Shown piece by piece: positions 47,334 to 59,300 of a DNA stretch of 64,000 bases. The notes beneath the pieces are model-generated. The model had not been told where the DNA came from. It saw only the letters and a program-made list of their open reading frames with translations, and did not search any database. Both the position numbers and the translations under genes were made by a program. This DNA is from Chrysogorgia sp. JL179-B06 (taxonomy: Eukaryota > Cnidaria > Anthozoa > Scleralcyonacea > Chrysogorgiidae). Each line of letters opens with the position of its first letter. Position 1 is the first letter of the stretch. The stretch is taken from NCBI GenBank assembly GCA_035772405.1, contig JAYKKM010000158.1:558001-622000 (forward strand), written 5' to 3'.

Positions 47334-50300
47334 AGAGTGCGTCGATGTGAATTTTTACCGCGACATATAATCTTTGACCAAGCTTATAAATACTTGAACA
47401 ACTATGATCTGCGGGAAACTATGTGTTTGGTTGGTAAGTTTAAAAGTTCACAGAAAAGCTCCCATATGGAATGATGTGTGTGCTCTGAATAGGTCTTTTG
47501 ATCGGGGGGGGGGGGGCTTTCCAGGGAAAGCGTGTTACCCATAGACCACTTTCATAATTTAGAGCAATTTCCCACTATATTCTTTTATGTGCATCTTAAT
47601 TAGCCCTCTGGTCTCGTTAGGAAGCAGAGATTGTTTTGTATTACAAACGCACAAGCGATGCCAGAAAGCGTTATTTAGATGCACATAAAAGAATATTTAA
47701 ATTGTCGCCATTATGAAAGTGGTCCATGTGTATTCACAGGTTACAATTTATTTTGCCCCCTTGGCAAGGAAAAGGGCGCTTAGCACCATAAAAAAGCCTG
47801 CGGGATGTATATCGCTAATGCACTAGTCAATTGAAATCCCGAGGCAGTGGACATGAATTGCAGTGAATTTGAAAGTGTGATCTACAACAGTTTTCGTAGG
47901 TTGTATGGTGGCATCAACATGAGGACAAAAGGTTTTCAAAGCCTTGTTAATAAATTTACCAAATCGAGCGGCCAAGCCAGCCAATATTTTGAGCAGAGGT
48001 GGGGATTTGATAAAATCTTCACTCAAATCATGAAAAATCCCCTACCCCAGGGGACATTGTCCAACTGCAAAAGCTTACAAATGCCCCCACCCCTGTGGGC
48101 TATACATACAAATTTGGCGACTAACGGTAACTAATATTGGAAGTCGTGTTTGATATTAAAGAGTCGTCTTGAAGTCTTCCAATTTTTTAATAATAATAAT
48201 AATAGAATAGAAGAATAATATAAATCAACCAGATGTGCTGTACATGTATTTAATAAACGAGTATAGGATGTAGATGAATATTCATTTTGCGTATTAATTG
48301 GCTTTTAAAAAGCAGATGGGCCATATTATACTGAACTCAGTGACAGCAGTCGTCGTACAAATCCCCACCTAACCCACGTAATACCAAATTATCTCCAATG
48401 CCCTACCCCCTTGGGCGTAGTTTTGTATCAAATCCCCTCGAATGCCCCTATAATCCCCTGCATGTACATGTATATATCATACACCCCTGAAAGGAAAGAT
48501 TAGCCTGTTGTAAGGAAATTAAATTATACAAGTAAACCATTTGTCATGCAATAATATACGAAATCTGTTGTATTTCACAAGCAAAATAATGCTAGCATAG
48601 TACATTTAAATGGTGTATGCAATAGCTATATTAATTCAGATCTTTGTTTAAATGATCACAGATCTTCTATAACAATATTAATTAAACAGCCAACTGTCAA
48701 ACGATATTAGAGACCGCGAACCATCCAGAATACCTCTCAAACAATTATATTAGCCGTGAGAAAGAGAAAAAATCGACGATCAATTAAGCATGTTTTTACT
48801 TTTTAGGGGCTGATTACATGAGCCGAGCTAGCCCGGTTAGGCTAGCCGGGCTGACTCGTGTCACGAAATTCTTTCCTCGGCCGCAAAAGAAGATTTTAAT
48901 GAACGTTAGGGTTCGTTTACATCTAAACTAAACCAATTCTCCTTTGTATGTGAGTTTCAAAACCACAGTAAGTTCCTAATCAATCGCGTGAGCCCGGTTA
49001 ACCGGGCTAGCCCGGCTAATGTAAACAGGCCCTTAGAAGATCTTCTCCTAAGTCATCTATTTTTATAAACAAATTAGCTGCCAATTACAAAGGATGTTCC
49101 CTAGAATGTGTTCACATGCAACATTTTTTTCACTAAGTCCTTTGGGCATTTCATACCATCTGTTAATTTTGGTAGTTCAGAACAGCATTGACACAGAGCA
49201 GTACCAGATATAACATTTTCCCCGTCAGTTTCTATACATTTTCAAGGACCACGCCTACAAAATAGAGTGCTTTGTATTGACTTCACTTTGTCTGAAGATG
49301 CTCAGACATTCTGGATTCAATTTGGAGTGACCTCCCTCCCCCCATCCTTTTAATATTTTACTGTTGTCTGTTTTTATGACTTTTATAATAAAAGGAGCAA
49401 AGGGAGTGGGAAAGACAACCCTTCTAACAATGCTATATATGGAGAAGAAGAAAGAAAAGAAAGAAAAATGTAGATATTTTGTAAGTAGATATGCTGTAGA
49501 TCTGCTATGGCATTGTCAATTGACTGCTTGTGTATTGAAATTATTTTCATTTGCATTTGCAGACGAAGCGCATATTTTTGCTTATCATTCGAAAAACCAA
49601 AAATACCATTTCCCCATGACTTTCTAAACATTTTGATAAATCATGCTATTACTTATTAATAATATACATGAAAAAATTTAACGAAAAGAGAATCTTTCTA
49701 ATCAGAATGCTTTGTTTAAATAACCATACATGAAAAAGAAATGAACAGGAAGAGCTTTTTTTCTAGTAAAAAATGAATTTTGTGCAAATTTAAAAAATTT
49801 AAAAATAGCACTGTATTTCCTTTTTTCTGCACTGTATTTCCTCAAAACTGCACTGCTCTCAGCCAATCAGAATTGAGAAATTTTTTCATGTATATTATTA
49901 CAAGGGTAATACCCAGAAAATAGTATTTAACTTGAGTATTTAGCTTTCTCCTGCAAAATAGATATGTACTCGGCTTGTTTTTATATATTGTAATTAGCCT
50001 GTTTTTATATAGTACGTTTTTGGCAGTAAAAATTTAGTCGGCTTAGCATTCGACAAGCTAAAAATACCATAAATAAATAAATAAATAAATAAATAAACAA
50101 AACAAATCGCGTTAAGAAATCGCGTTTTAGTAATCGACGCATTTTTGCCAACAACATTTTTTATTCACTTATCATGTTTGTTGAAACTATACATTTTATG
50201 TAATAAAATTGTTGCATTTAGTGTAGTTTAGTTTAGTTTAGTTTAGTTTGGTGAAAAGTCCTACCATTTGCTGGTATTATTGCAAAGGCAGCACTTTCTC

Positions 50301-53300
50301 AATTATTTTAAGACTCTGAGTTAGTGGTCCGACGCATGATTTGAGCCCGCGTCTCCCAGCTCATAAGCATGTGTGGTAGCACGCAAACGAGATCGAGTTC
50401 AAAACCTGGGATGCGACGTTCAATTTTCTTCATTTCAATATATTTTACGAAATATCATCCTTAAATTTTTCTTTGTTCTTTGTTATTTTTCTTCAAAAAA
50501 GCGCAAGGGGGTTGCTGTAAAAGCGGGCGAGGGGTTATTGCATTTATGTATTTCTAGTTTAGTTTATATGATCAGAAAAATCAAACGCACGTACCTGTTT
50601 CTCATGATAGAGAAAAGTAGACATCCCAACAAAATACTAGTCAGTAAAGTGAACGAGCAATCTAGGCGTTCCGGAATCTACGTCATAAATGTGCTTGTTC
50701 CATGCCTTTTGAAACTTTGCTTGCAACTCGGCGATTTTCGACATTTCAACAGGGTATAGAAAATCGAGAATTCATCCAAATCAAGAAATTTTTGGACTGA
50801 GGTACTCAACAAACCACAGTAATTTGATATTTTTTTTAAAAATATTTGGGGTTAGGGGCACTTTAAGAATAGGAGTGATGTGCTCAAGTTTACAGGAACC
50901 TGTAAGTTAGGGTGGTCCATAAAAACTTTTTTTCGATTTCTTTTGGAGCTACCCCATAAAGTTGTTCCAATTGGTGAGAAAAAAAATCACAAAAAAGTTT
51001 CAGCAAAATCGGACTATATCTAGGGGTCGCCCATGACCCCCAAAATTTCACCCTATGACTCATTTTCATGAATTTTTGTTTCAAGATTGAAACTTGCCAT
51101 AAACCGGTTTTGGATCAAATTTGTAATTTTATTTCTGAAGTGAAGTGAAGTGAAGTGGTGAAAGTTGTTTTTATATTGGGTAAAATTTTTTTATATTGGT
51201 TTTATATTTAAATCATCTATATTGGGTAAAATCGCATATTTAGTATTTGCCAGCAAATGTGCTTGTACGAACTCGTGAAGCCGGGGATATTAGAAAAATC
51301 TCGAATGCCTGCAGATGATCATCAGATGATGAGGTGTACATGAAGTAAAATAGTAAAGATCTGGATGATCTGTTTGATATAGCCCATCCTAATGCCTTGG
51401 GTCGATGGGTAAAGTGATTCGAAGCAAAAAAAGAGACATTGACTGCTGAACGGGATCAAGTGATGAGATTAAGACAAATCAATTCAGAGAAGTGTGTAGG
51501 CATTGATCAACAGCAGGTCACGCTGCTATCATCAAGTGAAGAATCGAAGCCTGAATCAGTTGTAGAAAAGCCAAATAACAAAACAACCCCTAAGGCCAAG
51601 AGAGCTCGAAAGTCGCTAATGAGCCCAATTCTTGCCTCGGCTCTTGACAGAGCAAACATGAGTGACTGGGGGTGCCTTCATTGTTACTGGCACTACACAA
51701 TCTCTTGGATATAAAATTAGCGATTACTCCATCAGTTGATTATCTATCAGGAGGCACCGAGCTTCCAGTCGTATTGGACACATACCAAGTCAAATGGGAT
51801 TTTAATCCGAATGTTCCTTTGACCGTGCATTGGATGGTAAACTGTTACCAGATATTGTTGGTAAGGTTGTAGACAGATTGCCAGTATACTGGTTTCTGGA
51901 GCAGATGTTGAACAACTTATTGGTATGACTAAGCTACCTGTAGGCTCTGGCAAGCACATGGCCACAGCTATATTTGACCTGGTGAAGGATTGGGGCATTG
52001 ATGAACTCTTAAAATGTGAGTGTTTCGATACAACCATGGAAATTAGAGTAGGTCATGTGTTGTTCTTGAATAGAAGCAGGATCGACACCTCTTACAACTA
52101 GCTTGTAGGCACCACATTCATGAAATTGGTTTGGAAGCTAGCTGTCACTACAATCCATCAACTGGTCCAGAGATAAACATTTTTAAACGTTTCCAGGCAT
52201 ATTGGCACTTCTTCAGTAAGCAGGAAGTGGTAACTTTTTCCAAAAAGCAGCTACAACTATATTTTACCCACGGGAGGATGAGAAAGAACTATTGGAACTT
52301 TGCATCCTATTTGTCGGTGGCAAGCCTGACCAAGGTGTCCATTTCAAAGCGCCAGCAGGACTTTACTGTGCAAGATGAATGGCCAAGGCAATGTATTCAA
52401 TATATATATATATATTTGTTTAGGACGCAGTTCAAGCTAACGAAAAGAGAACAGAATGCATTATTTGATATACCCCAGTTTGTCGCATATGAAAGCCTGG
52501 TTTCTCTCACCCATCAGAGCACCTTTTCAAGATTTGAACTTGTACAAATTAAAATGTCCATCCTGACATTTCAAAAGTAGCTAGTACATTGGTGAGGAAT
52601 TAGGAACTCTGGCTCTACTTGATAAAAGTGTTAGTTGTGACACAAAGCGGAATATCGTAATTGTAATGCATGATGATGAAACGGAATTGTACGACTATCT
52701 AAAAAAGAGAGCCACCCTGTCCCAAATCCAAACCCAGAACAGTGTGTCTGCTGATTGGTCTACCGATGATACGTACGTGAGATCATTATCGATTGCTACA
52801 AAGCTGAGAGTTGTCAATGACAATGCTGAAAGGGGTGTTGCTCTCGTCACTTAGTACATCACCATTATAACCGTATTGAAGAACAGAAACAGTTTTTCCT
52901 CCAATTACGTAGTTTTCCAGTATCGCCAAACCTTACCCAATTGCAAAAAACTACACTATCCACATCTTAAATATAACATACACCTGGTTCTGTTATGAAA
53001 TATATCTCTGTCATTGTCAACACTAGTTAAAAATGAATATCTCATTTGTGCATCACAAAAGTAAACAATACATTTTATGGAGGGCTATTAGACAAGGAGT
53101 ATTGTAGAGCTAAGATGATGTTAGTATGGTCCATTTTCAAGAAAACCCCAGTTGTATGGAAATTTGAAAAAAAATAATGTTACCTATTAAGTGTAGTAAT
53201 TTTCCAATTATTGAGGGGAGCTGGGCAACCTCTAAATGTTGTCCTAACTGTCTGAAATTTTGATGTAAATGTTTTCTCATGAAAAGGAACAACTTTCTGG

Positions 53301-56300
53301 GTAGCCCCCCAAAATATATCAAAAAAATGTTTTAAGGTCATTTAAGGACCACACTACTGTAAGTAGCCTTGCCGCCGAATTCTGTACATGTTGAAGTTTT
53401 TGGATCAAGTAATCAGGTAAACCATACAGAAGAGAGTTGCAGCAATCCAGTTTAGTGGTTTATGAAAGCATGAATTAATATTTCACTAGACTCCAAAGTA
53501 TAGGTACATGTGAGTAGTACATGCACTTCCTTGTTGTATCACAAGGGACAAGGTGTTGAATATGGGAATAGCAAAGCTTTTCTAGAGTTACACATTAACA
53601 AAGTTGCTGCAATGGCTTTTTAGGACCTTGCGCAGTTTGACGGGAAGTTCAAGGACGAGGTTGAAAAAGCTAAAAAACGTAACTAATTTAAATTACCTGT
53701 TTCGTTTAAAACATGAAATCTGAATGTTCAGTTACTCAAGTGAAGAAGTTTGTAACTAAAGTCTTATTTTGCAAAAAAATTTATTCTCCAGGTTCATCTT
53801 TTACATGGTTCTTTATTGATAACATTCAGGAAGCAGTGGATCGTTCGTATGCGGGACTAAAAATATATGTGAAGCAAAAGGTAATTTGATAGTTTATCTT
53901 CCTTCTTGTGTGGTAACTGATTACTAAAAACCAACTGGTGGATTCTAATTGGCTGTACTCATTGTCTATATTGGTGATAGACCACTTGTTGCGAAATGAG
54001 TCAATTTTCAAATGCAAAACAATGGCAGAAAACTCGAGTTTTGTAGAGGTTTCAGTTCGTTTCTTCAAAATACTATTATGTCTGACTAGTTGGTTTAAAC
54101 TAAAACAATAGTCAACTCGACTTGTTGTCTAATTGTTAATTGTATTACAGAAGATGTAATGGTGGCATTAGTGAGTGATTGGTCTGTTCAATTTGTCACA
54201 TGATTATTTTGCATACTTTTTTGTCACATGATTGTTTTGTATACTTTTTGTCACATGATTATTTTGCATCATTTAGATCTTTCATCGCTGCGACCGTGGC
54301 TTACACCTCAAGATGTTTTGTCACATCTCATTAATTATTTGTTTAATTGGCTTAGTTTTGTCACATGATTATTGTGCATATAAAAGTTCGACACATGGTT
54401 TTATTTCACTGTACGTGTCTCTGACGAAGGGCCTTTGCTCGAAACGTTAGACCTCGTACTATTTCGGCAGTAAACCTTTTATAGCATGCATCCGATTGGT
54501 AACTTTAATCGCCTATTTTAATACTTTTATTTAAATAGGAACATTATCCACGGGTGCGTATAGTCGCTGCGTCTTCAAGAGATGGATTGCGGAAATTGCA
54601 TTTACATCCTAAGTTCAACTTAAACCCTGGTGATGTTTTCGCGCTTGTGATAAGTCCAGACCCTAAAATTGCAAACGCAATGATATCAAAGGTAGGTTGT
54701 GGATACATCTGCTATTAATTTATTGTGTCACATAAAATCTCATAAACACATTGACCTATCGGTATATAATAGACGAGTTCGGTCTACTGCAACTGCCAAA
54801 CACCTCTATTTTGTGACATCTTCGCCTGTACACTTGGTCAATAGACCAATCAGGACAAATTTGAAGTATTTTGAAAATAAATACTTGACTCAAGGGTTTC
54901 CTTTCAAAATAATTCAAATTTGTCCTGCCCCCCGCCCTAATCCTGCTGCTCCTACTACTGTATACATTAATAATACTTTGTTCGAACTTGATTTTAGGAA
55001 ATTTCTACCTTCTATAAAGACAACAAGGTAAAAAAATGTTGCCACAAATTGCAATCTGATTGTGGACGAAGTCTTATGTTCCATGTTTTCTCGTTTTATA
55101 TATGTGTGTATAATGCTAATGCATTATGTGTATAATGCTAATGCATTATATTATTATTTTGCATTATGTCAATGTTAATACATTGACCAATAATATAAAT
55201 GAATTTTGCGGTTTACCGATGACATGAAAGCATGTGGGATTGTGAGTTAATGCTTCTACTAGCGGACGAATTCTTACTGCACATGCTAAACGAAAACGAA
55301 AGACTCTGGGAAACTCCAAATGTAATCTGGCAGCATTCCTCACAGCACATGCTCAAACAACATAAGCTCCGTGCATATGTACTCTTATAAAGGCACGTTT
55401 GACGTCATTTGAACACGAAAAGTGCCTTTACACTTATATCGTGTTCAAATGACGTCAAACGTACCTTTATAAGAGTACATATGCACAGGTGCGGTATGTT
55501 TTATTTGTTTTATCAAATAAGAAGAGGAAAATTCAAACTAAAAGTGAGGTAGTTTAGGAATTTGGCGGGCTTTTCCGGCCAGCTGACGCCATTTACGTCA
55601 TTCATGATCTCTGTTCTCTTATAAATGCACGGAGCCCAGCGTGCGTAGAGGACACCTTATTTTATAAATGGTAATATCGTCGATGTATCTGTCAATATCC
55701 GTCAATATCCGTCAAAATCTTCTGGTCGTGAGAGGGGTATGTATATGCAGATGGATGGAGTGTTGCGAGAAGAGTAACAAAGGGGGAATCAATCTCGGTC
55801 AGATCAGCGTTGAAGTCGCTGTCCGGGCTCCTGAAATTGTTGACCCTCACATGTAAATAATAAACTTGCCAGTGGATGTGTCGATCGAGTTCGGGGTTGT
55901 GCAAATCTTCTCCCCTGATGTGCTAGCGCCACCAAATGACAGTTTGTCGTCAGTGCCAGTCTCATACGCAATATATTTATCCCAACTACCATCGTCATTG
56001 GATAGGATGGTCTCCCGGATGTCTGTTTTGGATGTCCTCCTACATACAATGAACGCAGACACATTAGAGTATTGCATACGGGGAAGGATAAAGTGCATGG
56101 AGGATTCGGTAAGTGGGTAAAGATAGTTCTTACCAGCGTTCAGGCCTAGAGACAGGCTTTTGGTGGGGTCCCGTTGAGTTATTCTAGCCCTCGTCACGTT
56201 CATACTGAATATTATGTTATGCCCATCTTGTGGTACCTACAATCCTGGACAAAAGTGCTTGGGACACTGCGAAAATCGGAAAAATCGCCCAACAATTTTC

Positions 56301-59300
56301 TGAAAATGACGAGTTTATGATTTTTCAATAAAACACAGCTTTTTAACTTTGTTACATTGCAAAATATATACAAACTAACAATCTAAAAAAGGCTGATCTA
56401 GTTGGCCTTGAAATTTGCATTGAGTCATCTCTCTTGGGATATAGCATCTGTGGACAATGACATTGATTCCAGCATTGTTTGCTGGTATGATTTGTTTTCT
56501 GCATGCATCGATGAGTTTGTCCCAAAGATTGTGATTAAAGATGCAAATAGACCCCCATGTATTGACAAAGATGTTCTGCAGCTGATCAGAAAGAAAAATA
56601 GAGTCAGACGCCGTGCCAAGTTAAATGACTCAGCACACCAGTGGGAAAGATTTCGTAAGCTAAGACAGCAAGTCAAAAGAATGGTTAAGTTCAAAAAACG
56701 TATTCATTTATCTGACCTTAGTGATTCTCTTAAGGATAATCCACGTGAATTTTGGACTTATTACAAAGCAATTACTAAAACTAGTAGGATCCCGGGAATA
56801 GTTAAGTATGGGTCAGTACAAGCTTGTAAACCTATTAATCAGGCAAATGTATTTAACGCATTCTTTCATTCAGTTTTTGGTCCGCCTGATCAAGGTAGTG
56901 CAGCTGATTGCTTACCTATGCTTGACTACAACATTGTTAGTGAAACAAGCGTGTTTCATTTAAGTGTTGATAAGGTGTCTAAACAACTTAAATCGCTTGA
57001 TGTTAATAAGGCATCACTGGGTTTCTCTGCCAAGCTTCTAAAAGCATGTGCGGAGGAAATTGCACCATCTTTGACTCGGTTATTTAACATGTCTTTGGAG
57101 CTCGGGATTTTTCCTGAAAAATGGAAAGATGTAAACCTAGTTCCCATTCATAAGAGTGATTCTAAGACAGAAGTTCCTAACTATAGAGGCATATCGCTCT
57201 TAGATGTATTATCTAAAATACTATAGAGAGATTAGTTTATAATGAGTTTTTTAATTTTATATTTCCTTATCTTACGCAATGGCAACACGGTTTTCTGCCA
57301 GGTAAATCAACTGTGTCTCAATTATCTCAAGTAGTTCACCAGTTTGAGATGAGACAACAGGTTGATATTATTTATCTTGATTTTTCCAAGGCCATTGATC
57401 GGGTTTCACACGAAAAGTTGTTGTATATATAAGCTTGAATGTTTTGGCATTAGAGGTTCATTGTTGTCTTGGTTTAGATCTTACCTAACTGGCAGAAGAC
57501 ACAGGGTTGTGATAAATAACGTAGAGTCTTACTTTCTCCCAGTAACATCTGGGGTGCCTCAGGGGTCAATCTTGGGGCCGATTCTTTTTTTAATTTTCAT
57601 CAATGACATGCCTAACGTAATTTCTAAAGAAACATCGTTACCCCTATTCGCTGATGACTCTAAGTGTTTTCGATTAGTCCTTGGTCAGGAGGATGGGGAT
57701 GAGCTACAGAACGATTTGAACGAGTTATTAAAGTGGTCTTGTACATGGGGAATGGAGTTCAATGTCTCGAAGTGTAAGGTCTTGAGGGTTGCTCGTATTA
57801 AATCTGTATTTGATAGGGATTATTTTCTTGGAGAAACTAAGTTGGAGCGTGTAGATGTAGAGAAAGATCTTGGTGTTTTAATTACTCACAACCTAAATTG
57901 GAATAGTCATGTGACCACATAACTTCTAAAGCTCAAAAGATGCTCAATTTACTTTATCGAACATGTAAAGAAATACCTGACGTCAAAACTGAAGAAATTG
58001 CTTTATTTAACTTGGGTTAGATCCCGTTTGGATTATGCTAGTGTAGTATGGTCTCCATATACATATACTAAGAGAAATATTGTTAAATTAGAACAAATTC
58101 AGCGCAGAGCTACTAGATTAATTCTTGGTAAAGATTTTTCAGAACATGAGCGCTTATATAAGCTGAATTTATTACCGTTACAATATCGTAGAGAAATAAC
58201 TGATTTACTTTTTTTCTTTAAGTGTCTTAAGAACTTGTGTTCTGTAAACATTTTAAATTATGTCTCATTCCGCTCATGTGTCAAACCTCTTCGTAACGTT
58301 GATTACCTTACACTCAATGTTCCCTTTAGCAGGACAGAGGCCTATAAAAATTCCTATTTTGTTCGTATTTGTTATTTATGGAATAAATTATCTCTGAATA
58401 TCAGAGAGTCTAGTTCTTTATCTATTTTTCGTAAAAATTTATTTTCATATTATAAGAAATTTAATGTCAATTATTCATTGTAATGTATTTATATTTTTAA
58501 GTTTATATGATTGTATGTTGCACTGTAACTGTATCCTGGGTGATCTATAGTAGGGAATCTTGTATTCTGTTTTAGGTCTACCTCTAATACATTAGATTAT
58601 ATTATGAATGTAATGTATTGAAAAATTGATTAAAGTATTAAAGTATTAAAGTAAAGTTTAATAAAAGAGCCCCCATCTCTGCTCCCCCTTACCCCCTCAA
58701 TGGAGAAGGGATCACTGGAGCACCCGCACGAGAGCTCTATTTAATTTACATATTCACCAAACCTTCTATACCCCACAAACAATTTGTTGTTCATGCATGT
58801 GGGAGCGTATTTATGTCATTTTCGAGCAAACTGCGCAGAATCGCCGCCCCCAAATTTATTTTTTTTTCGATTTTGTTTAATTCGTCATTTTCAGACAATC
58901 CTGGACAAAAGTGCTTGGGACACTTTGCGAAAATCGGCAAAGTGGCCCAACAATTTTGTCCAGGATTGTAGAAAGGTATGTGTCTTTCAACACTTTTTTA
59001 GTGATCGGGTCATCCTTATCTTCATACCCGTAGAATAAGCTCATCTATATATTATTATAGTAAACATCTGCTGACTAAGAACCCTCCGATGGATGTTCAG
59101 GCGAATGTTAGGCCTAGTTCTGTTGTGTGGCTATCAGACTTTTTCAGGTCTTTACCATTGGTGTTCCCTGAGTCTACGACGGGTTTATCTTTGTCGACTG
59201 TCTTCGCTTACTATCTAACGGCTCTAAATGATGCCTACCATATTGATGAACCTTTGGGTTCTTGCTGTGTCTCCAAGCTACCACGGTGGCTGGGACACGT

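Larger units (their letters stand above)
50850..53470 (-). pseudogene. LINE RT fragment split by a hAT-like element
   Basis: On the minus strand 53,365-53,460 reads SLLYGLPDYLIQKLQHVQN then SAARLLT; 50,899 down to about 50,850 continues GSCKLEHITPILK. Removing the transposon (50,908-53,356 plus one TSD) rejoins the usual LINE motif AARLLTG..HITP..K in frame, which proves the order of events. Confidence 0.85.

Noticed and set aside
50320..50410. Possible tRNA or tRNA-derived SINE (GGGAGACGCGGGCTCAAATC on the minus strand, GAGTTCAAAACCTGG on the plus)
   Set aside because: No complete cloverleaf or paired A and B boxes at correct spacing could be built on either strand.
54699..55031. 110-codon frame beginning within the donor of the 54,539-54,691 exon
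   Set aside because: It starts in the intron, has no recognisable domain, and only its last 30 bp (in another frame) fit the phased NTPase exon chain.
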